This document shows, in pieces, positions 17,336 to 24,958 of a stretch of DNA of 50,378 bases. A model generated the notes under the pieces. The model saw only the letters and a list, made by a program, of their open reading frames with translations, was not told the origin of the DNA and did no database searches. The number at the start of each line of letters is the position of its first letter. Within the stretch, counting starts at the first letter, position 1. The stretch comes from Curvibacter sp. (GTDB lineage Bacteria > Pseudomonadota > Gammaproteobacteria > Burkholderiales > Burkholderiaceae_C). The translations under genes and the position numbers were made by a program. The stretch lies in NCBI GenBank assembly GCA_020621965.1, contig JAHRYV010000007.1, positions 37,718 through 88,095 on the forward strand, in the 5' to 3' direction.

Positions 17336-19432
17336 TCAGCCCCCTCGCGCGTCGCCCAGGCCGTAACGCTCCATGAGCGCCGCCTGTGCGCTGAGCGGCG
17401 GCTGGCCCGCCGCGGCCTGCACCCGCTGGTACTGGCCGTCGGGCTGCAGCTCCCAGCTGCCCAGGGTGTCGTGCAGTCCTGCCACCAGACACTCGTCGAT
17501 GATGCGCTGGCGCAGCAGCGGGTCCAGCACCGGCCAGGCCAGTTCGACCCGGCGCAGCATGTTGCGGTTCATCCAGTCGGCGCTGGAGAGGTAAAGCTCC
17601 TCCTCGTCGCCGGCGCGGAAATAGAACACCCGGGCGTGTTCGAGGAAACGCCCGATGAGCGAGCGCACGCGGATGTTGTCGGTCTGGCCCGGCACGCGCG
17701 CCGGCAGCATGCAGGCGCCGCGCACGATGAGGTCGATCTTCACGCCCTGGCGGCCGGCGGCGATCAGGGCCCGGATCAGGGCCTCGTCGGTCAGCGCATT
17801 CATCTTGGCCACCAGGCGCGCGGGCCGGCCGGCGGCAGCGGCGGCACCCAGCGCCTCGACTTTCTCCAGCAGCCGGCGCTGCAGCTGCAAGGGCGCCATC
17901 CACAGGCGGTTCAGCCGCGGCAGGCGGCTCTGGCCGGCCAGGTGCACGAACACGTGCTCGATGTCGGTGGTCAGCGCGGCGTCGGCCGTCAGGTGGCTGA
18001 GGTCGGTGTAGAAGCGCGCCGTCGCCGGGTGGTAGTTGCCGGTGGACAGGTGCGCGTAGCGTTTGAAGTGCCGGCCCTCGCGCCGCGTCACCAGCATCAT
18101 CTTGGCGTGGGTCTTGAGCCCGACCACGCCGTAGAGCACCTGCACGCCGATGGACTCCAGCTGCTCGGCCCAGTTGATGTTGACCTCTTCGTCGAAGCGG
18201 GCCTTGAGTTCGAGCACCACGGTGACTTCCTTGCCCTGGCGCACCGCCTCGCGCAGCAGCTCCATCAGGGCCGAATTGGCGCCCGTGCGGTAGATGGTCT
18301 GCTTGATGGCCACCACCTGCGGATCGCTGGCCGCCTCGCGCAGGAAATCCAGCACGGCGTCGAAGCTCTCGTAGGGCTGGTGGATCAGCACGTCGCCACT
18401 CTTGAGCCGCTCGAAGATCGACTGCCCGGGCAGCAGCTGGGCCGGGTAGGACGGCTTGTAGACGGGAAAGCGCAGGCGCGGCTCGTCCACCAGGTCCACC
18501 AGCTGGTTCAGCCGCACCAGGTTGACCGGGCCGTGCACGCGGAACAAGGCGCCTTCGGGCAGCTCGAACTGGCGCAGCAGGAAGTTGGCCAGATATTCGG
18601 AGCAGCCGGCCGACACCTCCAGCCGCACTGCCTGGCCGTAGTGCCGGTGCTGCAGCCCCTGGCGCAAGGCCGTGCGCAGGTTGGTCACGTCTTCCTCGTC
18701 CACGGCCAGGTCCGAGTGCCGGGTGACGCGGAACTGGGAGAACTGCCCCACCTCGCGGCCGGGAAACAGCTCGTACAGATGGGCGCGGATCACGCTGGAG
18801 AGGGAGACGAACAGCCGGCGCTTGCCGCACAGCGACTCGGGCAGGCGAATCAGGCGCGGCAGTGCGCGTGGCACCTTGACGATGGCGATGTCGTTCTCGC
18901 GGCCGAAGGCGTCGTGCCCGCTCAGGCGCACGATGAAGTTGAGCGACTTGTTGGCGACCTGCGGGAAGGGATGCGAGGGGTCCAGACCCACCGGGATCAG
19001 CAACGGGCGCACCTCCTGCTCGAAGTACTGCTTGACCCAGCGCCGCTGCGCCGCATTGCGCTCGCCGTGTGAAAGTATCCTGATGCCTTGTTTCTCGAAG
19101 GCGGGCATCAGCTCGTCGTTGTACAGCGCGTACTGGCGTTCCACCAGATCGTGGATGGCCACGGACAGGGCGTCGAAGGAGGCAGCGGTGTAGAGGCCCT
19201 GCTGCTCCTGCCCGAGCTTGGCGCTCAAGTGCAACTCCGCCCGCACCTCGAAAAATTCGTCGAGATTGGACGAGACGATGCACAGGTAACGCAGGCGCTC
19301 GAGCAAGGGCACGTCGCGGCGGCAGGCCCAGTCGAACACGCGCCAGTTGAAGGCCAGAATGCTGTGATCCCGACCCAGCAAAGGCAAGTCGCCGGTGCTC
19401 GCGCCGGGGCTGGAAGGATGCTCAGCAGACAA
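17336..19432 (-). CDS. ppk: Polyphosphate kinase 1
   Basis: Ppk (698 residues) makes polyphosphate from ATP. The N-terminal domain has SILAFNWRVFDWA and SSNLDEFFEVR. The catalytic part has the autophosphorylated histidine in GLKTHAKMMLV and the later IVRGACMLPARVPG with LIGRFLEHARVFYF. The start is a TTG at 19432, chosen because GGAG lies six bases upstream and the protein then aligns from its normal beginning; there is no usable ATG. A PhoB-like array lies just upstream and overlaps the end of the preceding gene. Confidence 0.95.
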   Translation of the reverse strand: MSAEHPSSPGASTGDLPLLGRDHSILAFNWRVFDWACRRDVPLLERLRYLCIVSSNLDEFFEVRAELHLSAKLGQEQQGLYTAASFDALSVAIHDLVERQYALYNDELMPAFEKQGIRILSHGERNAAQRRWVKQYFEQEVRPLLIPVGLDPSHPFPQVANKSLNFIVRLSGHDAFGRENDIAIVKVPRALPRLIRLPESLCGKRRLFVSLSSVIRAHLYELFPGREVGQFSQFRVTRHSDLAVDEEDVTNLRTALRQGLQHRHYGQAVRLEVSAGCSEYLANFLLRQFELPEGALFRVHGPVNLVRLNQLVDLVDEPRLRFPVYKPSYPAQLLPGQSIFERLKSGDVLIHQPYESFDAVLDFLREAASDPQVVAIKQTIYRTGANSALMELLREAVRQGKEVTVVLELKARFDEEVNINWAEQLESIGVQVLYGVVGLKTHAKMMLVTRREGRHFKRYAHLSTGNYHPATARFYTDLSHLTADAALTTDIEHVFVHLAGQSRLPRLNRLWMAPLQLQRRLLEKVEALGAAAAAGRPARLVAKMNALTDEALIRALIAAGRQGVKIDLIVRGACMLPARVPGQTDNIRVRSLIGRFLEHARVFYFRAGDEEELYLSSADWMNRNMLRRVELAWPVLDPLLRQRIIDECLVAGLHDTLGSWELQPDGQYQRVQAAAGQPPLSAQAALMERYGLGDARGG

Positions 19433-19452
19433 GATCGGCTCCGCTCTATCAG

Positions 19453-19493
19453 ATGACTTGATGATGACGGATTGTTTACAGTTTTGATGACAG
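19453..19493 (-). promoter_or_regulatory. PhoB-site array upstream of ppk
   Basis: Reading on the minus strand: a perfect CTGTCAT (19487-19493), then CTGTAAA (19475-19481), CCGTCAT (19464-19470) and AAGTCAT (19453-19459). The last three are exactly 11 bases apart; the first is 12 bases from the second. Matches to CTGTCAT are 7, 5, 6 and 5 of 7. The first two overlap the stop region of the upstream glycosyltransferase gene. TGATAG just downstream could be a -10, giving a very short leader. Confidence 0.75.
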
Positions 19494-20564
19494 AGATGTG
19501 ACGGTTTCGTGCAAGCGCTCCCCGGCCGCCTCCCGGGCCGGCCGGGCGGGGACCAACTGCGCCAGGAACTGCCGGCTGGCCTGTTCCCAGCTGAAGGCCA
19601 TCGCCCGTTGCCGGGCCGCCTCGCGCGGGACCGCCTGGGCACGATACCACGCCTGTTGCAGATCAGCGTCGAGCGCCCCGCCCTGCACCCGGCCCTCGTG
19701 CTGGCCCAGCACTTCCAGCGGACCGTCGACCGGATAGGCCGCCACCGGCGTGCCACAGGCCATGGCCTCCAGCATGACCAGGCCGAAGGTCTCGGCGCGG
19801 CTGGGCATGACAAACACGTCCGCCGCCGCGTAGACCTTGGCCAGCTCCGCGCGCGGCAGGATGCCCAGCCAGTGCACCCGCGGATAACGCTCCTTGAGCG
19901 CAGCCTCCAGCGGGCCGACGCCGCAGACGATCTTGCTGCCCGGCGCATCGAGCTGCAGGAAGGCCTCAATGTTCTTCTCGTAGGAAATGCGGCCGACGAA
20001 CAGCGACACCGGCCGCGCCAGCCGGCCCAGCGGCGCGTACGGCCGGACCTCGTCCTGGTGGGGGAACAGTCCCAGATCGACCCCGTGTGTCCAGGGTTTC
20101 AGGTTGCGAAAGCCGCGCTGCTGCAGCAGGCGCAGCACACCCTGGGTCGGCACCAGCACACCCGAGGAGGGGCGGTGGAAATGGCGGAACAGGGCGTAAC
20201 CCCAGGAGAGCGGGACGTGCAGCGCGGCCTGCAGGATTTCCGGAAACCGGGTGTGGAAGGCCGTGGTGAAGGCCAGGCCGCGCTTGAGGCAGTAGGCCCG
20301 CGCGGCCCAGCCCAGCGGCCCTTCGGTGGCGATGTGGATGGCCTGGGGTGCCAGCGCATCGAGCCGCTGCGCCAGCACCTTGCGCGGGCGCACCGCCAGG
20401 TCGATGCCGGCATAACCGGGGCAGGGGCGCGTGCGGAACTGGCCGGGATGGATGACCTCGACCTCGTGTCCCGCGGCGCGCACCTCGCGCACCAGTTCGA
20501 CCAGCGTGGTGACCACGCCGTTGACCTGGGGCTCCCAGGCATCGGTGACGAGTGCGATCTTCAT
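19476..20564 (-). CDS. GT4 glycosyltransferase, Agt-like (diacylglycerol glycolipid synthesis)
   Basis: This 362-residue family-4 retaining glycosyltransferase has the N-terminal donor/acceptor loop ALVTDAWEPQVNGVVTTL, the acceptor-side AFHTRFPEI, and SRAETFGLVMLEAMACGTPV containing the EX7E sugar-nucleotide motif. In rhizobia, marine roseobacters and SAR11, an Agt enzyme of this family sits beside plcP and adds sugar to diacylglycerol under phosphate limitation. The same pairing here, with ATGA overlap to the plcP-like gene, supports that role (inference). Its sequence also resembles GT4 mannosyl- and glucosyltransferases, so the sugar is not defined. Confidence 0.75.
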   Translation of the reverse strand: MKIALVTDAWEPQVNGVVTTLVELVREVRAAGHEVEVIHPGQFRTRPCPGYAGIDLAVRPRKVLAQRLDALAPQAIHIATEGPLGWAARAYCLKRGLAFTTAFHTRFPEILQAALHVPLSWGYALFRHFHRPSSGVLVPTQGVLRLLQQRGFRNLKPWTHGVDLGLFPHQDEVRPYAPLGRLARPVSLFVGRISYEKNIEAFLQLDAPGSKIVCGVGPLEAALKERYPRVHWLGILPRAELAKVYAAADVFVMPSRAETFGLVMLEAMACGTPVAAYPVDGPLEVLGQHEGRVQGGALDADLQQAWYRAQAVPREAARQRAMAFSWEQASRQFLAQLVPARPAREAAGERLHETVTSLSSKL

Positions 20565-21421
20565 GCCGACACCGCCTGCAGTGCTGCCCGCCGCGCCGGG
20601 CCGGAGGTCGACGCGCCCCAGTGCAGGAGTTCCAGCCGCCCATCGTGATGCTCCACCAGCGCGGTGCGGCTCTCGACCCAGTCGCCGTCGTTGCAGTAGA
20701 GGATGCCCTCGATCTCGCGCATCTCGGCCCGGTGGATGTGCCCGCAGACCACGCCCTGGTGACCGCGGCGGCGTGCCTCGTGGGCGACGGCGACTTCGAA
20801 GTCGCTGATGAAGTTGACCGCCTTCTTGACCTTGTGCTTGAGGTAGGCCGAGAGCGACCAGTAGGGCAATCCGAACCTCGCGCGCAAGTGGTTCAGGTAG
20901 CGGTTGAGCTTGAGCGTGAACTCGTACAGGTTGTCGCCCACGTAGGCGAGCCACTTGGCGCACTGGATCACGCCGTCGAAGTAGTCGCCGTGCGTGACCC
21001 ACAGGCGCCGGCCGTCGGCCGTCACGTGCACGGCCTCGTCCACCACCTCGATGCCGCCGAACTGGTGGCCGATGAAACCGCGCGCGAACTCGTCGTGGTT
21101 GCCCGGCACGAAGACCACGCGTGTGCCCTTGCGCGCACCGCGCAGCAGCTTCTGCACCACGTCGTTGTGCGCCTGCGGCCAGTACCAGCGCCGGCGCAGC
21201 TGCCAGCCGTCGATGATGTCGCCCACCAGGTAGAGGTGGTCGCAAGGACTGGCCTTGAGGAAGGACAGCAGCTGTGTGGCCTGGCAGCCGGGTGTGCCCA
21301 GATGCAGGTCGGAGATGAAGACGGCACGGTAGCGGTGGGTAGCGACCGCCTCATCGTCGTGGTGCTCGTGCGACATGCTCTGGCCCAGCCAGGAGGCGGC
21401 CTGGTCGGCGGGCGTCTTCAT
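20561..21421 (-). CDS. plcP: PlcP-like metallophosphoesterase (phospholipase C for lipid remodelling)
   Basis: This 286-residue calcineurin-fold phosphoesterase has the metal-binding series DLHLG, VGDIIDGW, PGNHDEF, THGDYFD and GHIH. It belongs to the group often labelled UDP-2,3-diacylglucosamine diphosphatase-like (LpxH-like). The long WYWPQAHNDVVQKLLRGARK and LPYWSLSAYLKHKVKKAVNF segments are those I associate with PlcP. That enzyme in Sinorhizobium splits phospholipids to diacylglycerol when phosphate is limiting. Neighbours olsB and a GT4 glycosyltransferase fit that use. It overlaps olsB by one base (TGATG) and the glycosyltransferase by four (ATGA). A lipid A role (LpxH) is the alternative, but it lies outside the lpx cluster. 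Confidence 0.8.
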   Translation of the reverse strand: MKTPADQAASWLGQSMSHEHHDDEAVATHRYRAVFISDLHLGTPGCQATQLLSFLKASPCDHLYLVGDIIDGWQLRRRWYWPQAHNDVVQKLLRGARKGTRVVFVPGNHDEFARGFIGHQFGGIEVVDEAVHVTADGRRLWVTHGDYFDGVIQCAKWLAYVGDNLYEFTLKLNRYLNHLRARFGLPYWSLSAYLKHKVKKAVNFISDFEVAVAHEARRRGHQGVVCGHIHRAEMREIEGILYCNDGDWVESRTALVEHHDGRLELLHWGASTSGPARRAALQAVSA

Positions 21422-22245
21422 CAGGCCCCGAGGAAATGCTTGCGGTAACGCGCCGGCAGGTCCTCGATGCGCATCAGCATGGGCAGGTCGGCGCTGTTGA
21501 AGTCCGGATCCCAGGCCGGCGCACCCAGCACCTTGGCGCCCAGGCGCAGATAACCCTTGATCAGCGCCGGCGGCTCCACGTCCAGGCTGCTGTCGAGCTC
21601 GTCCACCGGCAGCGCCAGGCGCGGCCAGACCTGGTGCTCGATGGGTGCCAGATGCGTCTCGCGCACCTGGCGCCAGATGCTGGCTGCCACATCGCCGCTG
21701 ACCACACCGTTGTGCAGCATGGGAATGCTGGCGCAGCCGATCATGGTGTCGAGTTTGTTGCGCACCATGAACTCGGCCAGGGCGCCCCACAGCGCCATGA
21801 TGACGCCGCCGTGGCGATGGTCCGGGTGCACGCAGCTGCGGCCCAGCTCGACCATGCGCTCACGCAGGCCGCGCAGACGGGTGAGGTCGAACTCCAGATC
21901 GCTGTAGGTGCTGCCCACGCGCTGTGCCTGCTCAGGTGTCAGCACGCGATAGGTGCCGATGACCTGCTGCGTGTCCTGGTCGCGCACCAGCAGATGCTCG
22001 CAGTAGTCGTCGAACAGGTCGACGTCGTGGCCCGGCACCGTGGTGGCCAGGCGCGCGCCCATCTCGCCGGCGAAGATGTCGTGCCTCAGGCGCTGGGCGG
22101 CGCGGACTTCGTCGTGGTGGCGCGCCCACGAAACCTCAATGCCGCCGCGCGCCGGCGCAGGGAGCGGCTGATCCGCTCGGTGAAGCGACCCCCGGGGCAG
22201 CGATACGGGTGACAGCGGGAAGGTCGGGTTGGGCAGTTCTTTCAT
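21421..22245 (-). CDS. olsB: Ornithine N-alpha-acyltransferase OlsB-like (GNAT fold)
   Basis: This 274-residue protein is of the putative-hemolysin/OlsB type. OlsB transfers a 3-hydroxyacyl chain from acyl carrier protein to ornithine, the first step to phosphorus-free ornithine lipids. Characteristic segments are RLRHDIFAGEMGA, VDLFDDYCEHLLV, VIGTYRVL and MVELGRSCVHPDHR, followed by LMRIEDLPARYRKHFLG at the C-terminus. An AAGGAG six bases before ATG fixes the start. It leads a tightly overlapping trio with plcP and agt. The partner O-acyltransferase OlsA is not in this window. Confidence 0.82.
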   Translation of the reverse strand: MKELPNPTFPLSPVSLPRGSLHRADQPLPAPARGGIEVSWARHHDEVRAAQRLRHDIFAGEMGARLATTVPGHDVDLFDDYCEHLLVRDQDTQQVIGTYRVLTPEQAQRVGSTYSDLEFDLTRLRGLRERMVELGRSCVHPDHRHGGVIMALWGALAEFMVRNKLDTMIGCASIPMLHNGVVSGDVAASIWRQVRETHLAPIEHQVWPRLALPVDELDSSLDVEPPALIKGYLRLGAKVLGAPAWDPDFNSADLPMLMRIEDLPARYRKHFLGA

Positions 22246-22282
22246 TTTGTACTCCTTGTTATCGGTTCATCGAATTCGGTTT

Positions 22283-22310
22283 AAAAAAAAGGCCCCGACG
22301 CAGCGGGGCC
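22283..22310 (-). terminator. Intrinsic terminator between the 170-aa gene and olsB
   Basis: On the minus strand a perfect 7-bp stem, GGCCCCG-CTGCGT-CGGGGCC (22310-22291), is followed by eight T. It sits 10 bases after the stop of the 170-aa gene and about 38 bases before olsB. It therefore separates the PhoB-array promoter from the lipid operon unless there is read-through or anti-termination. Confidence 0.85.
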
Positions 22311-22320
22311 CTACTTCCAC

Positions 22321-22833
22321 TCATGTGAGGACAGCGCCTCCATCCTTGCGTCGCTCCACCACGGCGCAAGTCCCCCCTTCGCGCAGCGCGTTGAAGAACA
22401 CATAACGACGGTCGGGTGTCGCCGCCGTGCTGGCGCGCGGCGCGGGGGCGGCGCCAGGCCGCGCCAGCAGCTGGTTCCCCAGCAGCCGGGCCCGGCGCGG
22501 GTCCGGCATCACCAGCCATCGGCCCTGCCGCTCCAGAATCTCGACGGCGTCCAGAAAGTCCGGCCGGCCGGCTGGAAACAGCCCCAGCACCCCATGACGC
22601 GGATTGCCGTCCAGCGGCAGAAAGACCATTCCGGCCACGGATACACCGGCAGGAATGCGCCAGCGGTAGAGGATCGGCGCACCGACCGGGTGACCGCCGC
22701 TGCCCTGGGACGGCCGCCCCTCGGCATCACGCAGCCGGCCCTCATATCCCGGAGCCGCCAACGACCCCGGCCCGGCGAGGCCGGGCGCAAGGCATGGGAG
22801 GGACCTGGGGGCTTGCATGGTGTGTGACAGCAT
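22321..22833 (-). CDS. Unknown 170-aa protein under a PhoB-site array
   Basis: I do not recognise this protein. It is coding in style (strong G/C at third positions, from about codon 50 on). The N-terminal 45 residues are rich in Pro, Gly and Ala. A more structured part (LYRWRIPAGVSVAGMVFLPL, then LDAVEILERQGRWLVMPDPRR) and RYVFFNALREGGTCAVVERRKDG at the end follow. No membrane segment or clear signal peptide is visible. ATG candidates lie at 22866, 22833 and 22818 with no strong ribosome site. I choose 22833 because the PhoB array ends 32 bases upstream of it. A terminator follows the stop. Confidence 0.55.
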   Translation of the reverse strand: MLSHTMQAPRSLPCLAPGLAGPGSLAAPGYEGRLRDAEGRPSQGSGGHPVGAPILYRWRIPAGVSVAGMVFLPLDGNPRHGVLGLFPAGRPDFLDAVEILERQGRWLVMPDPRRARLLGNQLLARPGAAPAPRASTAATPDRRYVFFNALREGGTCAVVERRKDGGAVLT

Positions 22834-22864
22834 CTTGTTGATGCCGTCAGTGTGCGGGCCCTGC

Positions 22865-22904
22865 ATGACGGCTTTATGGCGGCGGCATGACAAAACAATG
22901 ACAT
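22865..22904 (-). promoter_or_regulatory. Four tandem PhoB heptamers at exact 11-bp spacing
   Basis: On the minus strand: ATGTCAT (22898-22904), TTGTCAT (22887-22893), CCGCCAT (22876-22882) and CCGTCAT (22865-22871). Matches to CTGTCAT are 6, 6, 5 and 6 of 7, each separated by four bases. This is the best PhoB-type array in the window and points at the 170-aa gene. A -10 is not obvious; CACACT, 10 bases downstream, is a weak candidate. Confidence 0.75.
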
Positions 22905-22935
22905 GGGGCCTGGCGTCAGGCCGTGGTTCCAAATA

Positions 22936-22959
22936 TTCAATATTTCAAGTATCATTGAA
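22936..22959. promoter_or_regulatory. Candidate ArsR operator
   Basis: TTCAAT (22936-22941) and ATTGAA (22954-22959) form a 6-bp inverted repeat with a 12-base gap in an AT-rich stretch just before arsR. It overlaps a TATCAT -10 candidate at 22950-22955. That -10 would place the transcript start near the ATG itself, so a leaderless message is possible. ArsR proteins usually repress their own operon from such sites. Confidence 0.5.
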
Positions 22960-22961
22960 GC

Positions 22962-23315
22962 ATGAAGAAGCAGAAATACGCTGAGTCGGATGCCGTGCGC
23001 TCCCTGGCCGCGCTGGCTCAGCCCCAGCGCCTGCGCGCCTTTCGCGCCCTGGTGGCCGCCGGCCCCGAGGGAATGACACCGGGCGTGCTGGCGGTGGCGC
23101 TGGATATCAGCCCCAGCGCCCTGTCCTTCCATCTCAAGGAGCTGGTGCATGCCGGACTCGCGTACAGCGAACCCGATGGCCGGCACCTGGTCTATCGCGC
23201 CGACTTCACCCGCATGGATGGCTTGCTGGCTTATCTGACCGAGCATTGCTGCCAGGGCGCGGCCTGCGAGGTCAAACCGCGCCGCAGCAAGGCCGCCGAC
23301 TGCGTCAACTGCTGA
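22962..23315 (+). CDS. arsR: ArsR-family arsenite-responsive repressor
   Basis: This 117-residue winged-helix repressor has the recognition region MTPGVLAVALDISPSALSFHLKELVHAGL. It lacks the ELCVCDL arsenite site of E. coli ArsR. It instead has Cys96-Cys97-Cys102 near the C-terminus plus Cys114 and Cys117, matching the C-terminal triple-cysteine arrangement known from Acidithiobacillus ferrooxidans ArsR. It heads arsR-arsC-acr3 and probably represses them until arsenite binds. Confidence 0.9.
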   Translation: MKKQKYAESDAVRSLAALAQPQRLRAFRALVAAGPEGMTPGVLAVALDISPSALSFHLKELVHAGLAYSEPDGRHLVYRADFTRMDGLLAYLTEHCCQGAACEVKPRRSKAADCVNC

Positions 23316-23355
23316 ACCGCCTGCCGCCCAGTCCCGCCATTTTTCTGGAACCGAC

Positions 23356-23862
23356 ATGAACCACAAGACCCCCCTGAACGTCCTCTTCCTCTGCACGCAC
23401 AACTCGGCACGCAGCATCCTGGCCGAGGCCACGCTGAACCACATCGGCGGCGGCCGCTTCAAGGCCTATTCGGCCGGCAGCAGCCCGCGCGAGAACCAGC
23501 AGCCCAATCCGCTGGGCCTGCGGGCGCTGCAAGCCGCCGGCATCTCGACCGACGGTCTCTACAGCAAGAGCTGGGACGCGTTCGCCGGCGCCGACGCCCC
23601 GCAGATGGACCTGATCATCACGGTCTGCGACAACGCGGCCGGCGAGGTCTGCCCCGTCTGGCCCGGCCACCCCGCCACGGCCCACTGGGGTTATGCCGAC
23701 CCGTCCGAAGTGCAGGGAACGGAAGAGCAGCGGATGGACGCTTTCCGCCAGACCTTGCAGGCAATCAAGCGCCGCCTGGACCTGCTGGTCAACCTGCCGC
23801 CGCAGAAGCTGGCCAGCCAGCTGATCCAGACCACGGCCCGCAACCTCGCCAAGGAAGCCTGA
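23356..23862 (+). CDS. arsC: Arsenate reductase, low-molecular-weight phosphatase type
   Basis: This 168-residue enzyme reduces arsenate to arsenite. The phosphate-binding loop CTHNSARS (Cys13 to Arg19) has the CX5R pattern. The redox pair lies in VCDNAAGEVCP, typical of the LMW-phosphatase ArsC group. WPGHPATAHWGYADPS is the conserved acid-loop stretch. It sits 40 bases after arsR and one base before the exporter gene. Confidence 0.93.
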   Translation: MNHKTPLNVLFLCTHNSARSILAEATLNHIGGGRFKAYSAGSSPRENQQPNPLGLRALQAAGISTDGLYSKSWDAFAGADAPQMDLIITVCDNAAGEVCPVWPGHPATAHWGYADPSEVQGTEEQRMDAFRQTLQAIKRRLDLLVNLPPQKLASQLIQTTARNLAKEA

Positions 23863-23863
23863 G

Positions 23864-24937
23864 ATGAGCGCGCAGTGCGAAGTGAACGCCAAGCAGGCCG
23901 CGGGCGCGCCCATGAGCGTGTTCGAGCGTTACCTGACAGTCTGGGTCTTCCTGTGCATCGTGACCGGCATCGCGCTGGGCCAGTTGCTGCCCGGACTGTT
24001 CCAGGCCATCGGCCGCATGGAGCTGGCGCAGGTCAACCTGCCGGTGGGGCTGCTGATCTGGGTCATGATCATCCCCATGCTGGTCAAGGTGGACTTCCGA
24101 GCCCTGCACGAGGTAAGACTGCATGTGAAGGGCATCGGCGTCACGCTGTTCGTCAACTGGCTGGTCAAGCCCTTTTCCATGGCGCTGCTGGGCTGGTTCT
24201 TCATCCGCCATCTGTTCGCGCCGCTGTTGCCGGCCGAGCAGATCGACAGCTACATCGCCGGGCTCATCCTGCTGGCCGCGGCCCCCTGCACCGCCATGGT
24301 TTTCGTCTGGAGCCGCCTGACCGGCGGCAACCCACTGTTCACGCTGACCCAGGTGGCGCTGAACGACAGCATCATGGTGTTTGCCTTCGCGCCGCTGGTG
24401 GCACTGCTGCTCGGTCTGTCCGCCATCATCGTGCCCTGGGACACGCTGCTGACCTCGGTCGTGCTCTACATCGTGGTGCCGGTGATCATCGCCCAGCTCT
24501 GGCGCCGCGCCCTGCTCGCGCGTGGCCAGGCCGCCTTCGACGCGGCCATGGCCCGCATCGGCCCCTGGTCCATCGCCGCGCTGCTGGCCACGCTGGTGCT
24601 GCTGTTCGCCTTCCAGGGCGAGGCCATCCTGCGCCAGCCGCTGATCATCGCCCTGCTCGCCGTGCCCATCCTGATCCAGGTCTTCTTCAACTCGGCGCTG
24701 GCCTACTGGCTCAACCTGGTGCTGGGCGAGAAGCACGAGATCGCCGGCCCCTCGGCCCTGATCGGCGCCTCCAACTTCTTCGAGCTCGCCGTGGCGGCCG
24801 CCATCAGCCTGTTCGGTTTCCACTCGGGCGCCGCGCTGGCCACCGTGGTGGGCGTGCTGGTGGAAGTGCCGGTGATGCTGGCCGTGGTGGCGGTGGTCAA
24901 CCGCACCGGCCACTGGTTCAAGCCCGCGCCACGCTGA
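23864..24937 (+). CDS. acr3: ACR3-family arsenite exporter
   Basis: This 357-residue inner-membrane carrier with about ten membrane segments expels arsenite made by ArsC. The conserved cysteine lies in AAPCTAMVFVWSRLTGG, and the second conserved region is GASNFFELAVAAAISLFG. It follows arsC with a one-base gap (TGAGATG). An internal ATG 16 codons in (MSVFERYLTVWVF) would also give a full transporter. Confidence 0.94.
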   Translation: MSAQCEVNAKQAAGAPMSVFERYLTVWVFLCIVTGIALGQLLPGLFQAIGRMELAQVNLPVGLLIWVMIIPMLVKVDFRALHEVRLHVKGIGVTLFVNWLVKPFSMALLGWFFIRHLFAPLLPAEQIDSYIAGLILLAAAPCTAMVFVWSRLTGGNPLFTLTQVALNDSIMVFAFAPLVALLLGLSAIIVPWDTLLTSVVLYIVVPVIIAQLWRRALLARGQAAFDAAMARIGPWSIAALLATLVLLFAFQGEAILRQPLIIALLAVPILIQVFFNSALAYWLNLVLGEKHEIAGPSALIGASNFFELAVAAAISLFGFHSGAALATVVGVLVEVPVMLAVVAVVNRTGHWFKPAPR

Positions 24938-24958
24938 ACGCACGGCCACACGGACACC

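Noticed and set aside
22509-23462. Minus-strand open frame covering arsR and part of the 170-aa gene
   Set aside because: It crosses arsR on the other strand and is Cys/Trp/Arg-rich, the typical look of a wrong frame.
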